Of a stretch of 64,000 nucleotides of DNA, positions 12,101 through 24,107 are shown piece after piece (position 1 is the first letter of the stretch; every line of letters begins with the position of its first letter). A program made the position numbers and the translations under genes. The DNA is from Nematostella vectensis. Its lineage: Eukaryota; Cnidaria; Anthozoa; Actiniaria; Edwardsiidae. The DNA lies in assembly GCF_932526225.1 (NCBI RefSeq), contig NC_064045.1, positions 12,952,442 to 13,016,441 on the forward strand, in the 5' to 3' direction. Below the pieces are notes generated by a model that saw nothing but the letters and a program-made list of their open reading frames with translations, did not search any database and had not been told where the DNA came from.

Positions 12101-12590
12101 ACTGTTTCAATGATAAGAATCTGTTTTGCAATGTTTTGGTAAATTCTAAATTTTCCTTAAAGGGCATCTATAAACAGCCATCATTTTGTCATCCTAGCAA
12201 AGTATCGAATGAGAAAGCATCCATTTTCTTCGGCTTCTTTTTGGAGCTTTTGGGATATTTTGGAATAAATTTGGTTAATAAAGATATTTAAGGTTTTAGA
12301 TTTTTTCAATTCTTCCAATGCTGGCTGAAAATGGCTCTTTAAGAAATATTTCAAACACCTTTTTTTCATGACATAATCCAGAACTAGAAGTGATGCAAAA
12401 ATTCATTTGTGACGACTCCTGTATAACAATAATTTAAAGGTTACCATTTATTGTCACCCTTACTAAGGTTGGGCAATTGTTCTTTTGTATTATTTTACTA
12501 GAAATGGATATCAATGATGTTCGAGAATATGAAAAAACAATGCAGGAAAAGACAAATAACAAAGTGGCTGTTGGTGTTGAGGAAAAGTGA
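7191..12590 (+). CDS. Cytoplasmic phosphatidylinositol transfer protein, PITPNC1/RdgB-beta type
   Basis: Ten coding exons fit in phase: 7191-7238, 9544-9692, 10300-10388, 10498-10505 (8 nt), 10606-10677, 11087-11185, 11275-11334, 11715-11810, 11948-12011 and 12502-12590 (TGA). The product is about 257 residues, close to the short form of vertebrate PITPNC1. Family landmarks are in order: MLKEYRICMPLSVDE at the N-terminus, LYMINRHSHDQS, GQFTEKRVYL, FSIKIETRYL, IMCSYKLVNVSFDVWGL, and GHRQAFAWIDLWYEMDINDV near the end. Such proteins carry PI and phosphatidic acid between membranes. The 16-residue first exon can start at ATG 7191 or 7194. Intron 1 holds TAA microsatellites and a GC-rich minisatellite. 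Exons 8-10 lie inside the duplicated unit, but only this copy is intact. AATAAA at 12625-12630 is a likely poly(A) signal. Confidence 0.9.
7239..8924. other. Intron 1 of the PITP gene, 5' part
   Basis: AT-rich intronic sequence with no supported exon or RNA gene. A 23-base stretch near 8846-8868 (AATATTTTACAAATTATATG and flanks) recurs near 63208-63230, so part of it is a dispersed repeat. Confidence 0.5.
8925..9000. repeat. (TAA)n microsatellite
   Basis: Essentially uninterrupted TAA trinucleotides in intron 1 of the PITP gene. The long poly-leucine reading frame on the minus strand is a by-product of the repeat. Confidence 0.95.
9140..9300. repeat. Interrupted (TAA)n microsatellite
   Basis: A second TAA tract in the same intron, with interspersed TAATGG variants towards its right end. 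It is separated from the first tract by about 140 bases of AT-rich sequence. Confidence 0.9.
9348..9480. repeat. 22-bp GC-rich minisatellite, six copies
   Basis: Six tandem copies of a 22-bp unit containing GGCAAGGCGGGGCCTGTCAC, very GC-rich in otherwise AT-rich intron 1. It ends only about 60 bases before the PITP exon 2 acceptor. It has no stop codons on the plus strand but its period is not a multiple of three, so the open frame is incidental. Confidence 0.95.
9679..9986. repeat. Perfect 154-bp tandem duplication across an exon-intron boundary
   Basis: 9679-9832 and 9833-9986 read as identical 154-bp copies. The first copy starts in the last 14 bases of PITP exon 2 and includes its donor (9693). 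The donor is therefore repeated at 9847. Use of the second donor would add 154 nt and shift the frame. Confidence 0.9.
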
Positions 12591-13229
12591 CAGAAAACAA
12601 GAATGAAGCCAACTGAGAGAGCTCAATAAACTAGCATCTTAAAAGACTAGGCAAATCCCAGAGAGTACTCGTAATGCTAAGATGCCTTATGGTTTTGAAA
12701 AAAAATTTCCTATCAGTGTATTAGTCTTCTCCCTAAATATAGTACAATGCTGTCATTTAGAAATGCTTTACAATAGTGTAAATTAACATTATTAACATAA
12801 CACTTTCTCTAAATTATAACCATTGATATATAAATGCAACAAATATTCACAACATCATTTTTATATCATTTTATTTACTCTCTAAACTTTTGAAACATTG
12901 AGCCTCTTGGCAGTCTAATGCATAATGTAAATGAAAATACAATTTGACCCAAAGCTACCTGAAAGTGCAACAGGTTTATATACTTTTTCTACATACTTGG
13001 AAAAGCTGTGTAAAATATCCACCTTGCAGTAATTAAATAGGGGCATGCAATTCCCTGACATGTACATAAGAATTGCAATAATAAAGTTAATTTCGTTCAA
13101 TCACTGCCATCATTCTTCTTGGAGTTGTAGACATTCTTGAACAGCCACTGCCTATTTTTGAACATGTGTGAGCTATTTGCAGCCATGCACAAGAGTTGAG
13201 CACTGGGCTCACCAAAAAAAAAACTTACA
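12591..13229. other. 3' region between convergent PITP (+) and Kelch (-) genes
   Basis: AT-rich sequence with AATAAA at 12625-12630 for the PITP transcript and another near 13079. The corresponding part of the other units lacks the first of these because of a deletion just after the PITP stop. No ORF is supported. Confidence 0.5.
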
Positions 13230-13729
13230 CTACTTAGCAGTCCATGATTTGATTGTTTTCTTCGAAAGAGGTACCAATAGGCTAATATAATACTTATTTA
13301 TTAACCCTCGAACCACGTTTGTTTGATTTTGTATATTTTGTGGTTCTGGCATTGTTTTGAGTTCAGAATTTTCGAGCTCAAAAGTGTACATGCTATATAA
13401 TTTTACTAAGTATGCTGTGTTATTTATACAGATAACGCCTGCTTTTGATGGAGCCCTAAATATATTTATCATCCTTTTAGTTTTAAAGCTAATATCATAA
13501 ATTACGCAAGATTTTTCAGTAAACATAAACAATTTGTTGTCCCTAAATATGCAGCTATTTTTGTTTGGGATAGCTCAAATTGAAGGTAATAAAAGCTTCC
13601 AATAGTTAGTTTCTGGGTCAAACTGTTAAAGAGAACCTATATGAACTATTCTTCCATCGCTATCAACCCCTTCACCCCTAAGCACATAAATGTGTTGCTC
13701 ATCAAAGACAACCACTGCGTTATCTAAGG

Positions 13730-16700
13730 GTGGGGTTTATGGGGTGCTTTTAGTAGGGCAGTACCTTAGCAAGTAGACTGTCGTACCCTGTAGCTAGCCT
13801 ATAGCGCAGTCTGTAGTCTGGTCTTTAGTGTAGTTTGCTTGCCCTGGTCTCTACTAGGCTCTCACCTGTGGCTCCAAGCAGCTGTAGCACGTGCAGCGGC
13901 CACACCCCGGCAAACCGACAGGCGGGCTAAACCAGGTGAGGGGCCAGGGACCTTGGTCCTCGGTGCGTCCTGGGCATGCCAGCCCTAGCGTGTGAAGCCT
14001 GGATCTCGGCAGATTGTGCGGACGAACCACATTGGTGAAACAGTCATGAAGGCGACTTCCGGCAACGCATTGTGGAATGCGCTAAGAGCACAGTGCGGCA
14101 CACAGCACTGATGGCCATCCACTGCATCCTACCTATCTCCAGCCGTCTCGACTCTGTCTTGCCACTGGATAAAGATAGGAACGGACGAGAGAGTGAGGAC
14201 GATGATGCTCAAGTCTTCCTCACTATAATCCAAGTCACGCGCAAGTCATGACATCACCCCCCAAAGTCCTGCGGCGATGGGCGAACAACGAAGCAGAAGG
14301 TGCGGATACACTAGAGCTGTAGTTGTAAACCTGCACGTAGGCGGTTCAGGCCATAAGGTCGTCCTTCATCTGACTGTGTCAGAGATGGAGCTCGGCAGCC
14401 CCCTGAACGACTGAGCAGCCCTCTTCAGGACCGCACTGCTCACCTCCCTGGCATGAGGACGGGGCTAGAAAAGGTGCCTCAAACATTGCCAGTCACACCC
14501 ACCTCTGGTCAGCTTACCGCGGTTGACGGATATTTTTTTTTATTTCTACGCGACCTGTTCTCGAGACCTTCAACTCTGGTCAGTAGTTGGTCTGTCGTCT
14601 CTCTCGTTGCTACGGTCTCTAACCTTTCTGTTATTTCAGCGACATCCTCCTCTATGCTGCCCACCCCCGTTTCAAGGTCGGTTAGGCCATCTTTGAATTT
14701 TTCACACTCGCTTTTCATGTTGTTTACGTCTTTTCTAAGTTCTAGGCAGGCAACGCTGTTCTCTATCACTCTCACCCGTTTCTCTACTCTTTCCAGCGTG
14801 TCGCATATTTTCTGTAAAACACTTACAGTCAGAAGCCATTTTCAACAATATAGGAAACTCTCTGTTCGGTGCCAGCAGGTTTTCAACTCCGAGCGCCTTT
14901 GAAAAGAAAAAAATTACTCAAGAAAGCCGGAGCCGTCGAAAAGCGTGACTACTCTTCGGCTGCCATATGCTAATCTGCACGTAGGCGGTTCAGGCCATAG
15001 GGTCGTCCTTCATCTGACTGTGACAGAGATGGAGCTCGGCAGCCCCCTGAACGACTGAGCAGCCCTCTTCAGGACCGCACTGCTCACCTCCTTGGCATGA
15101 GGACGGGGCTAGAAAAGGTGCCTCAAACATTGCCAGTCACACCCACCTCTGGTCAGCTTACCGCGGTTGACGGAGATCCCACACCTGCGGTCGAACAACA
15201 CAGAAGAAAAAGAAAACTGCACCCATGACGATCGGATCCTGGAATGTCAGAACCCTGTTGGACAACCCTCACGCTGACAGACAAGAACGCAGGACTGCTC
15301 TCATCGCCCAAGAACTCGCCAGATACAGCACCGACTTTACGGCTTTGAGTGAGACAAGATTTGCAGATGAGGTTCAGCTCACAGAAACTGGCGCTGGCTA
15401 CACCTTCTTCTGGAGTGGACGCAGTGGATGGACGTGAGTCGGGAGTTGGATTCGCTGTGAGAACCCCTCTAGTGAGGCCACTCTCCAGTCCACCAAAAGG
15501 CACCAATGATCATCTCATGACCACACGGATCCCCATATCCACCAAACAACATGCAACGATTATCAGCGCATATGCACCGACCATGACTAATCCCGACGAG
15601 ACCAAAGACAGGTTCTACGAAGACCTGGACAACCTACTGAAAAGCGTACCCGACCAGGACAAGCTCCTTCTGCTCGGCGACTTTAATGCATTGGGCACAG
15701 AACACAAAACCTGGGAAACCTGGGACGGTGTGCTAGGAAGAAACGGAGTTGGCAACTGCAACAGCAACGGTCTCCAGCTGCTAAGAACATGCGCTGAACA
15801 CAGTCTACTAATCACCAACACTGTCTTCCGCCTCTCCCTACGCAAGAGAACATCGTGGATGCATCCCCGTTTCCGCATTGGCACCTCATAGACTATGTCA
15901 ATGTGTGGAGCAGATTGCTGGACGGATCACAGGCTAATACTACCAAAGATCAACTTCCGCATTCAATCCCCCAGGCGTCCACAAGAAAAGAAAACCCCAA
16001 AGAGGCTAGACACCACCAAACTACAATCTGAGTCTATTAAGCGAAAGTTGTGGGAAGAGCTAGACAACAAGCTGGAGCACATCCACTTTACCAACAACAA
16101 CGTCGAAGAATACTGGGCGTCCCTCAGAGACTGCATTTACCAAACGTCCTCAGAGCACCTCGGCCCAACTCGAAGAAAACACCAAGACTGGTTCGACGAA
16201 AACTGTGGCGAAATTCAGGTCCTCCTGGAGAAGAAACATCTACCCCACAAAGCGTATTTGAGCGATAAAACCTCCCAATCCAAAGGTGATGCCTACAAAG
16301 CAATCCGGCGGACCGTGCAAGCTAAGCTACGCCAAATGAAAGACTCATGGTACAACAAGAAGGCGGAGGAGATACAGACTTATGCTGACACCAACAACTC
16401 CAGACGCTTCTATGATACCCTGAAGAGCATCTACGGTCGTCCTCAGGACCCCCCCAGTGTTAAGTGCGGATGGGAAAACTCTGCTGACTGATAAAGAGAA
16501 GATCCTGTCCTGCTGGGCCGAACACTTTGAGAACATACTGAACAGGCCCTCATCAATCAACGAAGCCGCCATTGCTTGCCTCCCCCAAGTTCCCATCAAA
16601 TCTTCTCTCGCAAGTCCCATTACCGACGAGGAAGTGACCAAAACCACCAGTGCTCTTCTAAATGGAAAAGCCCCAGGAGCAGATGCCATCCCAGCAGAGA

Positions 16701-18390
16701 TATACAAAAATTGTGGACCCACACTGACCCTGAAACTTGCCGAGCTGTTCAACTTGATGCTACAGGAAGGGAAACTGCCTCAGGAGCTTAAAGATGCCTT
16801 GCTTGTACACATATATAAAAGGTAAGGGAATCGTCGATGCTGTGACAACCACCGTGGCATACCACTCCTGTCGATTGCTGGCAAGATCCTTGCACGTGTG
16901 CTACTCAACAGGCTACTGAACCACCTCGAGACAGGCCTCCTACCAGAAAGTCAATGTGGCTACCGCAAAGGTCGTATGATATTTGCAGCACGCCAACTCC
17001 AGCAGAAATGCAAAGAGCACCACCAAGATCTATACACAACCTTCGTAGACCTCTCGAAGGCCTTCGACACCGTGAGCCGCGCAGGCCTCTGGAAGATCAT
17101 GTCGAAATATGGTTGCCCAGAGAAGTTCATCACACTAGTGCGCGCGTTTCACAATGGCATGCAAGTGAGAGTTATGGACGATGGTGGCGCATCAGAACCC
17201 TTCGAAGTCTCTAATAGTGTGTCAAACATGGTTGTGTTCTAGTTCCAACTCTATTCAGCATCATGTTTTTCGCAATGCTGACTGAAGCCTTCAGAGACAG
17301 CAATCTCGGCCATCCCCATACACTACCGTACGGACGGCAAACTCTTTAAGCTGAGCAGGCGCAAAGCCAAATCAGAAGTCAAGGAAGCCCTTGTACACGA
17401 CATGCTCTTTGCTGATGACTGCGCCCTGAATGCCAGCTCCGAACACGAAATGCAACATAGCATGGACCATTTCTCCTCTGCCTGCGATGCCTTTGGACTC
17501 ACCATCAGCATAAGAAAACAGAAGTGATGTATCAGCTAGCTCCCCACAAAGCCTACAGCGAGCCGACCATCACAAAGGGAAAGAAGCTGAAAGCGGTAGA
17601 TACCTTCACCTTTCTGGGCAGTACCCTCTCCAGATCCGTGCGCATCGATGCTAAAGTTGATGGTAGAATCGCCAAGGCTAGCACAGCGTTTGGCAGACTG
17701 AGGAAGAAGGTATGGGAAAGAAAGGGACTGAGCATGAAAACCAAACTTAAAGTCTACAAGGCCATCGTCCCGCCCTCACTACCTAATCCTGCAAAACCTG
17801 GACATTGCACAGCTCCAATGCCAAGAAGCTGAACCACTTTCACATGAATTGCTTACGCAAGATTCTCCAGGTCAGATGGCAGGCCAAAGTACCAGACACC
17901 GAGGTCCTCAGCCGCGCCGATATGCCGAGCATCTACACCCTCCTCGGCAAGAACCAAATGCGCTGGGCTGGCCATGTTGTGCGCATGGATGATGATCGCC
18001 TTCCGAAGAAGCTATTCTATATCGAACTAGCCTCGGAAAAGAGATATACTGGCGGCCAATACAAGCGCTTCAAGGACAACCTGAAGGCAAATTTGAAGAG
18101 CTTCAACATTGATGTCAACAGCTGGGAGACAGCAGCACAAGAGCGATCCACATGGCGCAGCTTCCACAAAGGTGCCAGCCACTACGAAAGCACGAGAGTG
18201 GAACTGGCACAAAAGAAAAGAGCGACCAGAAAACAGAGGCAAACCAAAGTCACGCCACCCTCAGATCCCATGTGTCCTACGTGCGGAAGACGTTTCTGCG
18301 CACCAATGGGACTGATCAGTCATCTCCGTGCCCACCACCGAACGCAAACGAAGTGATGACATGGTCATCATCCTCTGGATGGACGAACTC
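13730..18390 (+). mobile_element. Non-LTR retrotransposon (LINE), degenerate, inserted in Kelch copy 1
   Basis: About 4.66 kb between 9-bp target duplications. Translated fragments show, in order, an endonuclease/exonuclease/phosphatase domain (GSWNVRTLL near 15234, LLGDFNA near 15675), a reverse transcriptase (PGADAIPAEI, ESQCGYRKGR, VDLSKAFDTVSR, FADDCAL near 17413), a MRWAGHVVRM region near 17958, and a C-terminal C2H2 zinc finger (CPTCGRRF, HLRAHH near 18271-18336). The reading frame changes several times and contains stops, so this copy is inactive. No poly(A) tail is seen at the 3' end. The clade is not assigned. Confidence 0.9.
14331..15174. repeat. 200-bp direct repeats inside the LINE flanking an antisense coiled-coil fragment
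   Basis: 14331-14530 and 14975-15174 are nearly identical. Between them, 14531-14974 reads on the minus strand as a coiled-coil-rich fragment (14509-14775, with LTRVEGLENRSRRN near its end) like the start of a LINE ORF1. It runs into an A-rich stretch at its 3' end. This looks like a nested or template-switched fragment of another element. Confidence 0.7.
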
Positions 18391-19172
18391 TATCTAAGGT
18401 GTTAACATGGAAGCACATTCTGAGAACTGGCCTTCTCCATGGATATCACATGAATACACAAGTCCAGAAGAACTCTTTCTTTGCTCTGACAGACCTCCAA
18501 ACTTACTCCAAAGGCTAGTCCTTGTGTTAAATGCAGTAACTTGTAGCTGAGATATCTCTTACCCATTGGCGTTGACGAGTTTTGAATTATGCTTAACCCA
18601 GTTAAGGAGCGCATGGAAAAGATCTCTTGAATACTTTCTGTACTGATTTCCAAGAACTCATTAGACTTGATAACATCAAGGAAATCTGCACACACAAGAT
18701 CCAGAGCAGTTGTCTCGAACAGTGGGGACTTATAGTCCAACGCGATCCCGTAGATACGTAAAGGATTAGCTGATATAAGTTGACACATTTAAGCTAGGGA
18801 GCTATCGACTGGGGATTTCAGTGTCTCTAGTAACAAAAAGTCTGCTGCTTTCAAAATGGCTACGGCATTTTCCGTTGTCAGCTCGATTTGCCCCGTGTAA
18901 ATGAAGGTTAGCACATCTTCGGTAACTTCAGGGTCGATCTCTCCCAAGTTTACGATGTTTTGAGAGTTCTCTTGCATGTTTGAGGCGAACAGTCCAGCGA
19001 AGAAGCCTCCGCTTGCTGGGAATTCACGGCCATTCACAACAATAGTCACATCACACAAGAGCCCAGAGCGACGCAACTTGTCCAGTTGTTGTATGACAGC
19101 TTGAGTTTGGTCTATCTCACATAGTTTTCTAGAGTTTGTAGGACGTTGATTTATGCTCAAGTTGTTATCCAT

Positions 19173-20172
19173 ACCGAATCTGTGCTGCTGATAGCTGAAA
19201 GGGATGGGCTGTGATGGGCTGATCCCGGAAACTACCGTCTAGGACTGGGACAAAGTACACAGGATACCCGACCCCTCTTTTTGTTGCAAACAAAATGAAT
19301 AGTTCACGTTTCAAAAAGTACCCATTTACGCTTTCTTCACATCATTGTATTATTCCAGACTCGCTAAAAGAGACAATTGCTAGTACTGTGTACTGCTCAT
19401 ATACTCATGCGACACTCACAATGGCAACACTCTGCAGTGCCAAGGCGTCAAAGAATGTTAATTTTTTCAATTATTGAATAAATCAAAACATTTTAATCTT
19501 GATTTAATGTTTTATAGCACTTAGTAACAATGTTAATGATGTTTCATAGCACAAAGAGGTGGTTGGCCAGCACCTCCTTTGAATCTTGGATATTGGACTG
19601 ATAATGATGCTGTTTCCACTAGGCTCTAGAATAACACATTAGCCTGCAAGGCCCAACTAGTAATAATGCAAGTACTTTCTTTCTTGTCCACATATTGGAC
19701 ATTTCCCACCCAACTACCCCTCACCCCCACCCCCTTTCCTAGGCGGATAGGTGGACCCTCCTCTAAATAAAAGAGATAGCTTTTTAATGCGCCCCATCTG
19801 TTTTGAGCCCCCACTCTCTATCAGCCCCCCAACCTCTTGCCTCTAAAGCCAACAATTTCAAATTAGCCCCCTCTCTCTATACGAACGCTTTTCAAGAGTA
19901 CCAGTGATTCCCCTTGAATTGACATTGGATTTTTTTATTTTTTTAATGACATCTGTTGTACAATGTCAAGTGTACATTATAAACCATGTTCAAGGACTAA
20001 TTTCAGGCAGAACACTAACCCCTACCTGGCCCTTCCCCAGCCAGTTGTTCCTTCCTTGTCCATACTTCACAGTTCCTTTCCCCTAGAAAATGTATTCCCT
20101 GTATTTCCAATGTTCAAAGATCTTTTTCTTTATTCCAGTTCTTCTCCAACGTTTGAAATATCAACCCGTCAT
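19173..20172. other. Spacer between Kelch copy 1 and LYRM1 copy 1
   Basis: Sequence upstream of the Kelch ATG and downstream of LYRM1 on the minus strand, conserved in units 2 and 3 (26300-27300 and 38666-39649). It contains pyrimidine-rich stretches. No additional gene is supported. Confidence 0.5.
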
Positions 20173-20292
20173 TCATTTTTCAATTTCTTCATAAGAGTGC
20201 AGGTATGTAGGCTTGGCTTGCTGGCGGATGTGATCCTGCACTTTCCGCTGATGTGTTCCTGATTTAGCAATAGCAGCAGGTGGTACATTGAT

Positions 20293-20626
20293 CTGGAACA
20301 AAAAACACAATTTTTTAAGTCAAATCCTGATCAGATACCCTCAGGACTACAATTTCATAAGTAGCGACCAGCCATGAGATATATCTGTTGAGGAGGTAAA
20401 AAAAATTCCCTGCCCAATATTTTTTCAAGGCATGGTTTCAAGGTCACCTTAATTTCTATATTCTCTGTATTAGTTGTGAATTTTTAGCCACAATTTGCTT
20501 AGGGGATTTAGAGGAAGAAGAAGCCAGATTTATTGTCTCTTGTTGACTTAAAAATTTCTAAGCTGGACCGGTCATCCCTAACTTCTATTGCTGCAGTGAA
20601 CAGTCTAGAAATAAAATATCTCTTAC
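20293..20626. other. LYRM1 copy 1 intron 3
   Basis: Intronic sequence between LYRM1 exons 4 and 3 on the minus strand. Nothing else is recognised in it. Confidence 0.6.
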
Positions 20627-21034
20627 CATTCTTGGATAGGCAGTGCCATAGTGCAGTGCTGCAAAGGACAACATGACAAATCTTCAGGTTCCAAATAATA
20701 TGACACAACATCAATACAAACCATTGGTTTGTTTTACAATTCATCAAATCTCACCCATCTCTATCCGACTCTCTGCCTCCTTGATGCACTGATCGATTTC
20801 ACTCACATCACTGATCTATGAAAAGAGTTAATTATAAATCATAACATCAAAACTCTTAGCCTGCGATTTCACCATCAGTAAGAGGCATCTGCTTTTACAG
20901 GCTACAAAACTCTGTTTTTTCACACATATTATTTCAACGTTATTGTAGCAATACCATAATTTATTACACAATAGCGACATTTTATATAGATTTATATGTG
21001 CTGTAAATGAAAAAGGGGGCACCAGGCAATACTC

Positions 21035-22021
21035 TGTAAGCTACATGCAGTTGAGTCTAGATGACAGGTCAATGAGGACAAGAACATGTAAGCTACATGC
21101 AGTTGAGTCTAGATGACAGGTCAATGAGGACAAGAACATGTAAGCTACATGCAGTTGAGTCTAGATGACAGGTCAATGAGGACAAGAACATGTAAGCTAC
21201 ATGCAGTTGAGTCTAGATGACAGGTCAATGAAGACAAGAACATGTAAGCTACATGCAGTTGAGTCTAGATGACAGGTCAATGAGGACAAGAACATGTAAG
21301 CTACATGCAGTTGAGTCTAGATGACAGGTCAATGAGGACAAGAACATGTAAGCTACATGCAGTTGAGTCTAGATGACAGGTCAATGAGGACAAGAACATG
21401 TAAGCTACATGCAGTTGAGTCTAGATGAAAGGTCAATGAGGACAAGAACATGTAAGCTACATGCAGTTGAGTCTAGATGACAGGTCAATGAGGACAAGAA
21501 CATGTAAGCTACATGCAGTTGAGTCTAGATGACAGGTCAATGAGGACAAGAACATGTAAGCTACATGCAGTTGAGTCTAGATGACAGGTCAATGAGGACA
21601 AGAACATGTAAGCTACATGCAGTTGAGTCTAGATGACAGGTCAATGAGGACAAGAACATGTAAGCTACATGCAGTTGAGTCTAGATGACAGGTCAATGAG
21701 GACAAGAACATGTAAGCTACATGCAGTTGAGTCTAGATGACAGGTCAATGAGGACAAGAACATGTAAGCTACATGCAGTTGAGTCTAGATGACAGGTCAA
21801 TGAGGACAAGAACATGTAAGCTACATGCAGTTGAGTCTAGATGACAGGTCAATGAGGACAAGAACATGTAAGCTACATGCAGTTGAGTCTAGATGACAGG
21901 TCAATGAGGACAAGAACATGTAAGCTACATGCAGTTGAGTCTAGATGACAGGTCAATGAGGACAAGAACATGTAAGCTACATGCAGTTGAGTCTAGATGA
22001 CAGGTCAATGAGGACAAGAAC
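21035..22021. repeat. 52-bp minisatellite, 19 copies (unit 1)
   Basis: Tandem 52-bp units containing CATGTAAGCTACATG (a 6-bp palindrome arm around a 3-base loop) followed by CAGTTGAGTCTAGATGACAG. Copies are almost identical. The array lies in LYRM1 intron 1. The same array has about 13 copies in unit 2 and 47 in unit 3. Confidence 0.97.
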
Positions 22022-22460
22022 GTTGATTCCATGGTTTGAATCAGGAAAAACATGGGACATGAATCCTTTCCAGCAGGTTATGCCTGCCAAACGTTAGATG
22101 GGGTACTTTTGATGGGGTACTTTTGGGGTACTTTTGATTTAGGGGAGAGGGGTTAAATTTTCTAGCCAAGCCAATGACGTTCTGTTAGACCGTGTCCCCA
22201 CGTATTAGTTTTTGTTTGAAAACGCAACCTTTTTGTTCCATTTTTAAAAAGATCCAGGTCCACACAAACATTTACTTTTTGATACGACCTGTCCCCACGA
22301 AAACGCAGAAGCAATACGAAAACGATAACAAGTTCTACAGCGCATGCATACTCGTGCGCCAAGTGGACTGGATCTCAGTTATCACACCATCACTTTTGAA
22401 AGGTTCCGATTAAAAAAATGTTATGGTCAGGAATCAACAAATAAACTGATATAATATTAA

Positions 22461-23459
22461 CCCATTGACTCCTGGCTTTTTTGGAGCTGAATTTACAAAA
22501 AAACAGACTGAAAACAGATACCTCCCCCCCTATTCTGAGTTTTATACAGCCCGTCAAAGTCAAACACAGCTGCACCTAGTCAGCGGTATCCAAGCTTTCC
22601 AACAGTGCTTTGCGGTCCTCACTTTTAATCCCTCGTTGTGCTGAAGCCAGCACAAGTTGATGGTTGCTTGTATTTTTTATCAAAAATACAGCTATGAGCA
22701 TATTAGGAGAGTGTCTCAGGACATCATGAAGTCTTTTGGGGCATAATTGAGTGCTTTGCTTATGGATATTTGCAAGCAAAGGTGGATTCATGATGATTTT
22801 TTCTTGTTTGGCTTTGCCCGGATGAGAAAATCATTTTCTAATGAATCACCACAGCTCTCCTGAATGCTGTCTTTTCTGAAACCAAATTGATTCCAAAATT
22901 GTTTACACTGCTATTCTGGGTCTGTATGGCCTTGAATTGATTCGTTTGGCTTCAGGGTGAAAATACTTATAAAAAACCATCTGACTTTGGGGAGAGGAGT
23001 GTTGACTGGCCCTTCCCTCGTGAATTTTCCCCTGGATCTCCCAGAATGCTTTGCAATACGTAAAGATATTTTCGTGGTTGTACAATCCTTCAAGGAATAA
23101 ACATTGTGTTTTGAGGCCAAGGAAATGTACCTGGAGGATCAGAAATAAAGGTATCTATTTGTGTCTTGAGCTGTGTTTGCTGATTTTTCTCCCTTGTGTG
23201 GTATTTTGAGCGTTTTATTGAGAGGGGTGATTCTGCTTTTCTCTCCTTGTTCGATTTGAGATTTGTCAAAGAACCTGTGCTATTATTTGGCTTAAGAGTA
23301 GATGCCAACACCTTGGTTGGATGCATATCTGCAAGACCATTTATCCCTTAGACTGATGCCTGAGTATCTTCATCTTGTTGTGTTTATTTTGAATTTATGA
23401 ATTTTTTGGGTTGTGGGTACTTCCCAAAGCCGGTACAGGCCGGTTGAGGGGTCAATGTG
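22461..23459. mobile_element. TTAA-flanked (piggyBac-like) 1-kb element, unit 1
   Basis: The element lies between TTAA at 22457-22460 and TTAA at 23460-23463. Its ends are imperfect inverted repeats (CCCATTGACTCC, and CACATTGACCCC read from the right end). Unit 3 has a single TTAA at 43382-43385 with neither copy of this sequence, an exact empty site. TTAA duplication and CCC ends are typical of piggyBac elements. Minus-strand ORF fragments inside (22576-22791, 22903-23326) are not recognisable as transposase. Confidence 0.75.
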
Positions 23460-24107
23460 TTAAGCCCTTAATTATTTTGAGGTGCGTGGGTTACCTGTGT
23501 TATTAATCACAATTCACATACATTCTTATTTTTCTTGAAAAGGTTCCTCGCTTCGTCCTTTATGTACTTCCTTTCTTGTACAACTTGGGCAGAAGAACTT
23601 GATAATTATGGTTGCCATGTCCTTGAAAGCGTGAGGATTCGCTTGTAAAGATTTAAAACGTCTCTCCTTTTCGACATCATTCGACTGAATCCTCCATTTT
23701 GCAAAGCTTAGAGATATTCGTACCCAGTCCCTCGACCGAACTGTAAGAAAGAGTCTGTGGGTAACCCGTTGCGAGCGGCAAGGGCGGTAGGAACAGCGGT
23801 ATTCAGCTAAATTCTAATAATAAACCACGAAATTCCCTCTAATTTGGCCGAAATGTGCTTGTTTGCGACGCGCTCTCCGTGTTTGATTAGAAAACCCGGT
23901 CATGTTACGTTGCGTAAACGTGCCCTTTGGGCTATTAGTGGCGTGGCTGTTACCCCATTTTTCATGTTTCTGTATTGTGTCCCCCCCCCCCCAGCCAATA
24001 TTGTAAGTCCTGCTATATATGGTATACGAGCTTGCTAAGGCGGAGTTTTTCAGTCTTTATGGAGCATTTCTTTATTTTTAAATAAATACATAAATAATTA
24101 AAAGGTC

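Larger units (their letters stand above)
13230..19172 (-). pseudogene. Kelch-like (BTB-BACK-Kelch) copy 1, split by a LINE and internally deleted
   Basis: The C-terminal part (13230-13729) and the N-terminal part (18391-19172) match the intact gene at 36935-38665. A LINE separates them, with a 9-bp target duplication TATCTAAGG at 13721-13729 and 18391-18399. Further damage: a CAA-to-TAA nonsense change near 13628, loss of seven codons in the BTB domain (an AHRAVLA-like stretch, near 19019), and at least three other internal deletions, one exactly between two GGAAAA repeats (near 18616). The BTB part still reads open for 127 codons before a stop. It cannot make the full protein. Confidence 0.9.
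20173..23680 (-). pseudogene. LYRM1-like copy 1, nonsense in exon 1
   Basis: Four exons match the intact LYRM1 gene of unit 3: exon 1 23522-23680, exon 2 20755-20815, exon 3 20627-20658, exon 4 20173-20292, with splice sites kept. Exon 1 is 3 nt longer than in unit 3. The extra bases place an in-frame TAA after about 28 codons (TGG CAA CCA TAA). The insertion is shared with unit 2. Intron 1 contains a 19-copy 52-bp minisatellite and a TTAA-flanked element. Confidence 0.85.
11542..24107. repeat. Segmental duplication unit 1 (enlarged by a LINE)
   Basis: This unit shares long near-identical stretches with 24993-31046 and 31047-44024. It starts at ACATTAGGTATTTTTACG inside PITP intron 7 and ends in AATAAATACATAAATAATTA. 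It contains PITP exons 8-10 (+), Kelch copy 1 (-, broken), LYRM1 copy 1 (-, broken), a 52-bp minisatellite and a TTAA-flanked element. Unit 1 is anchored in the only complete PITP gene, so it is probably the original locus. Confidence 0.88.
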
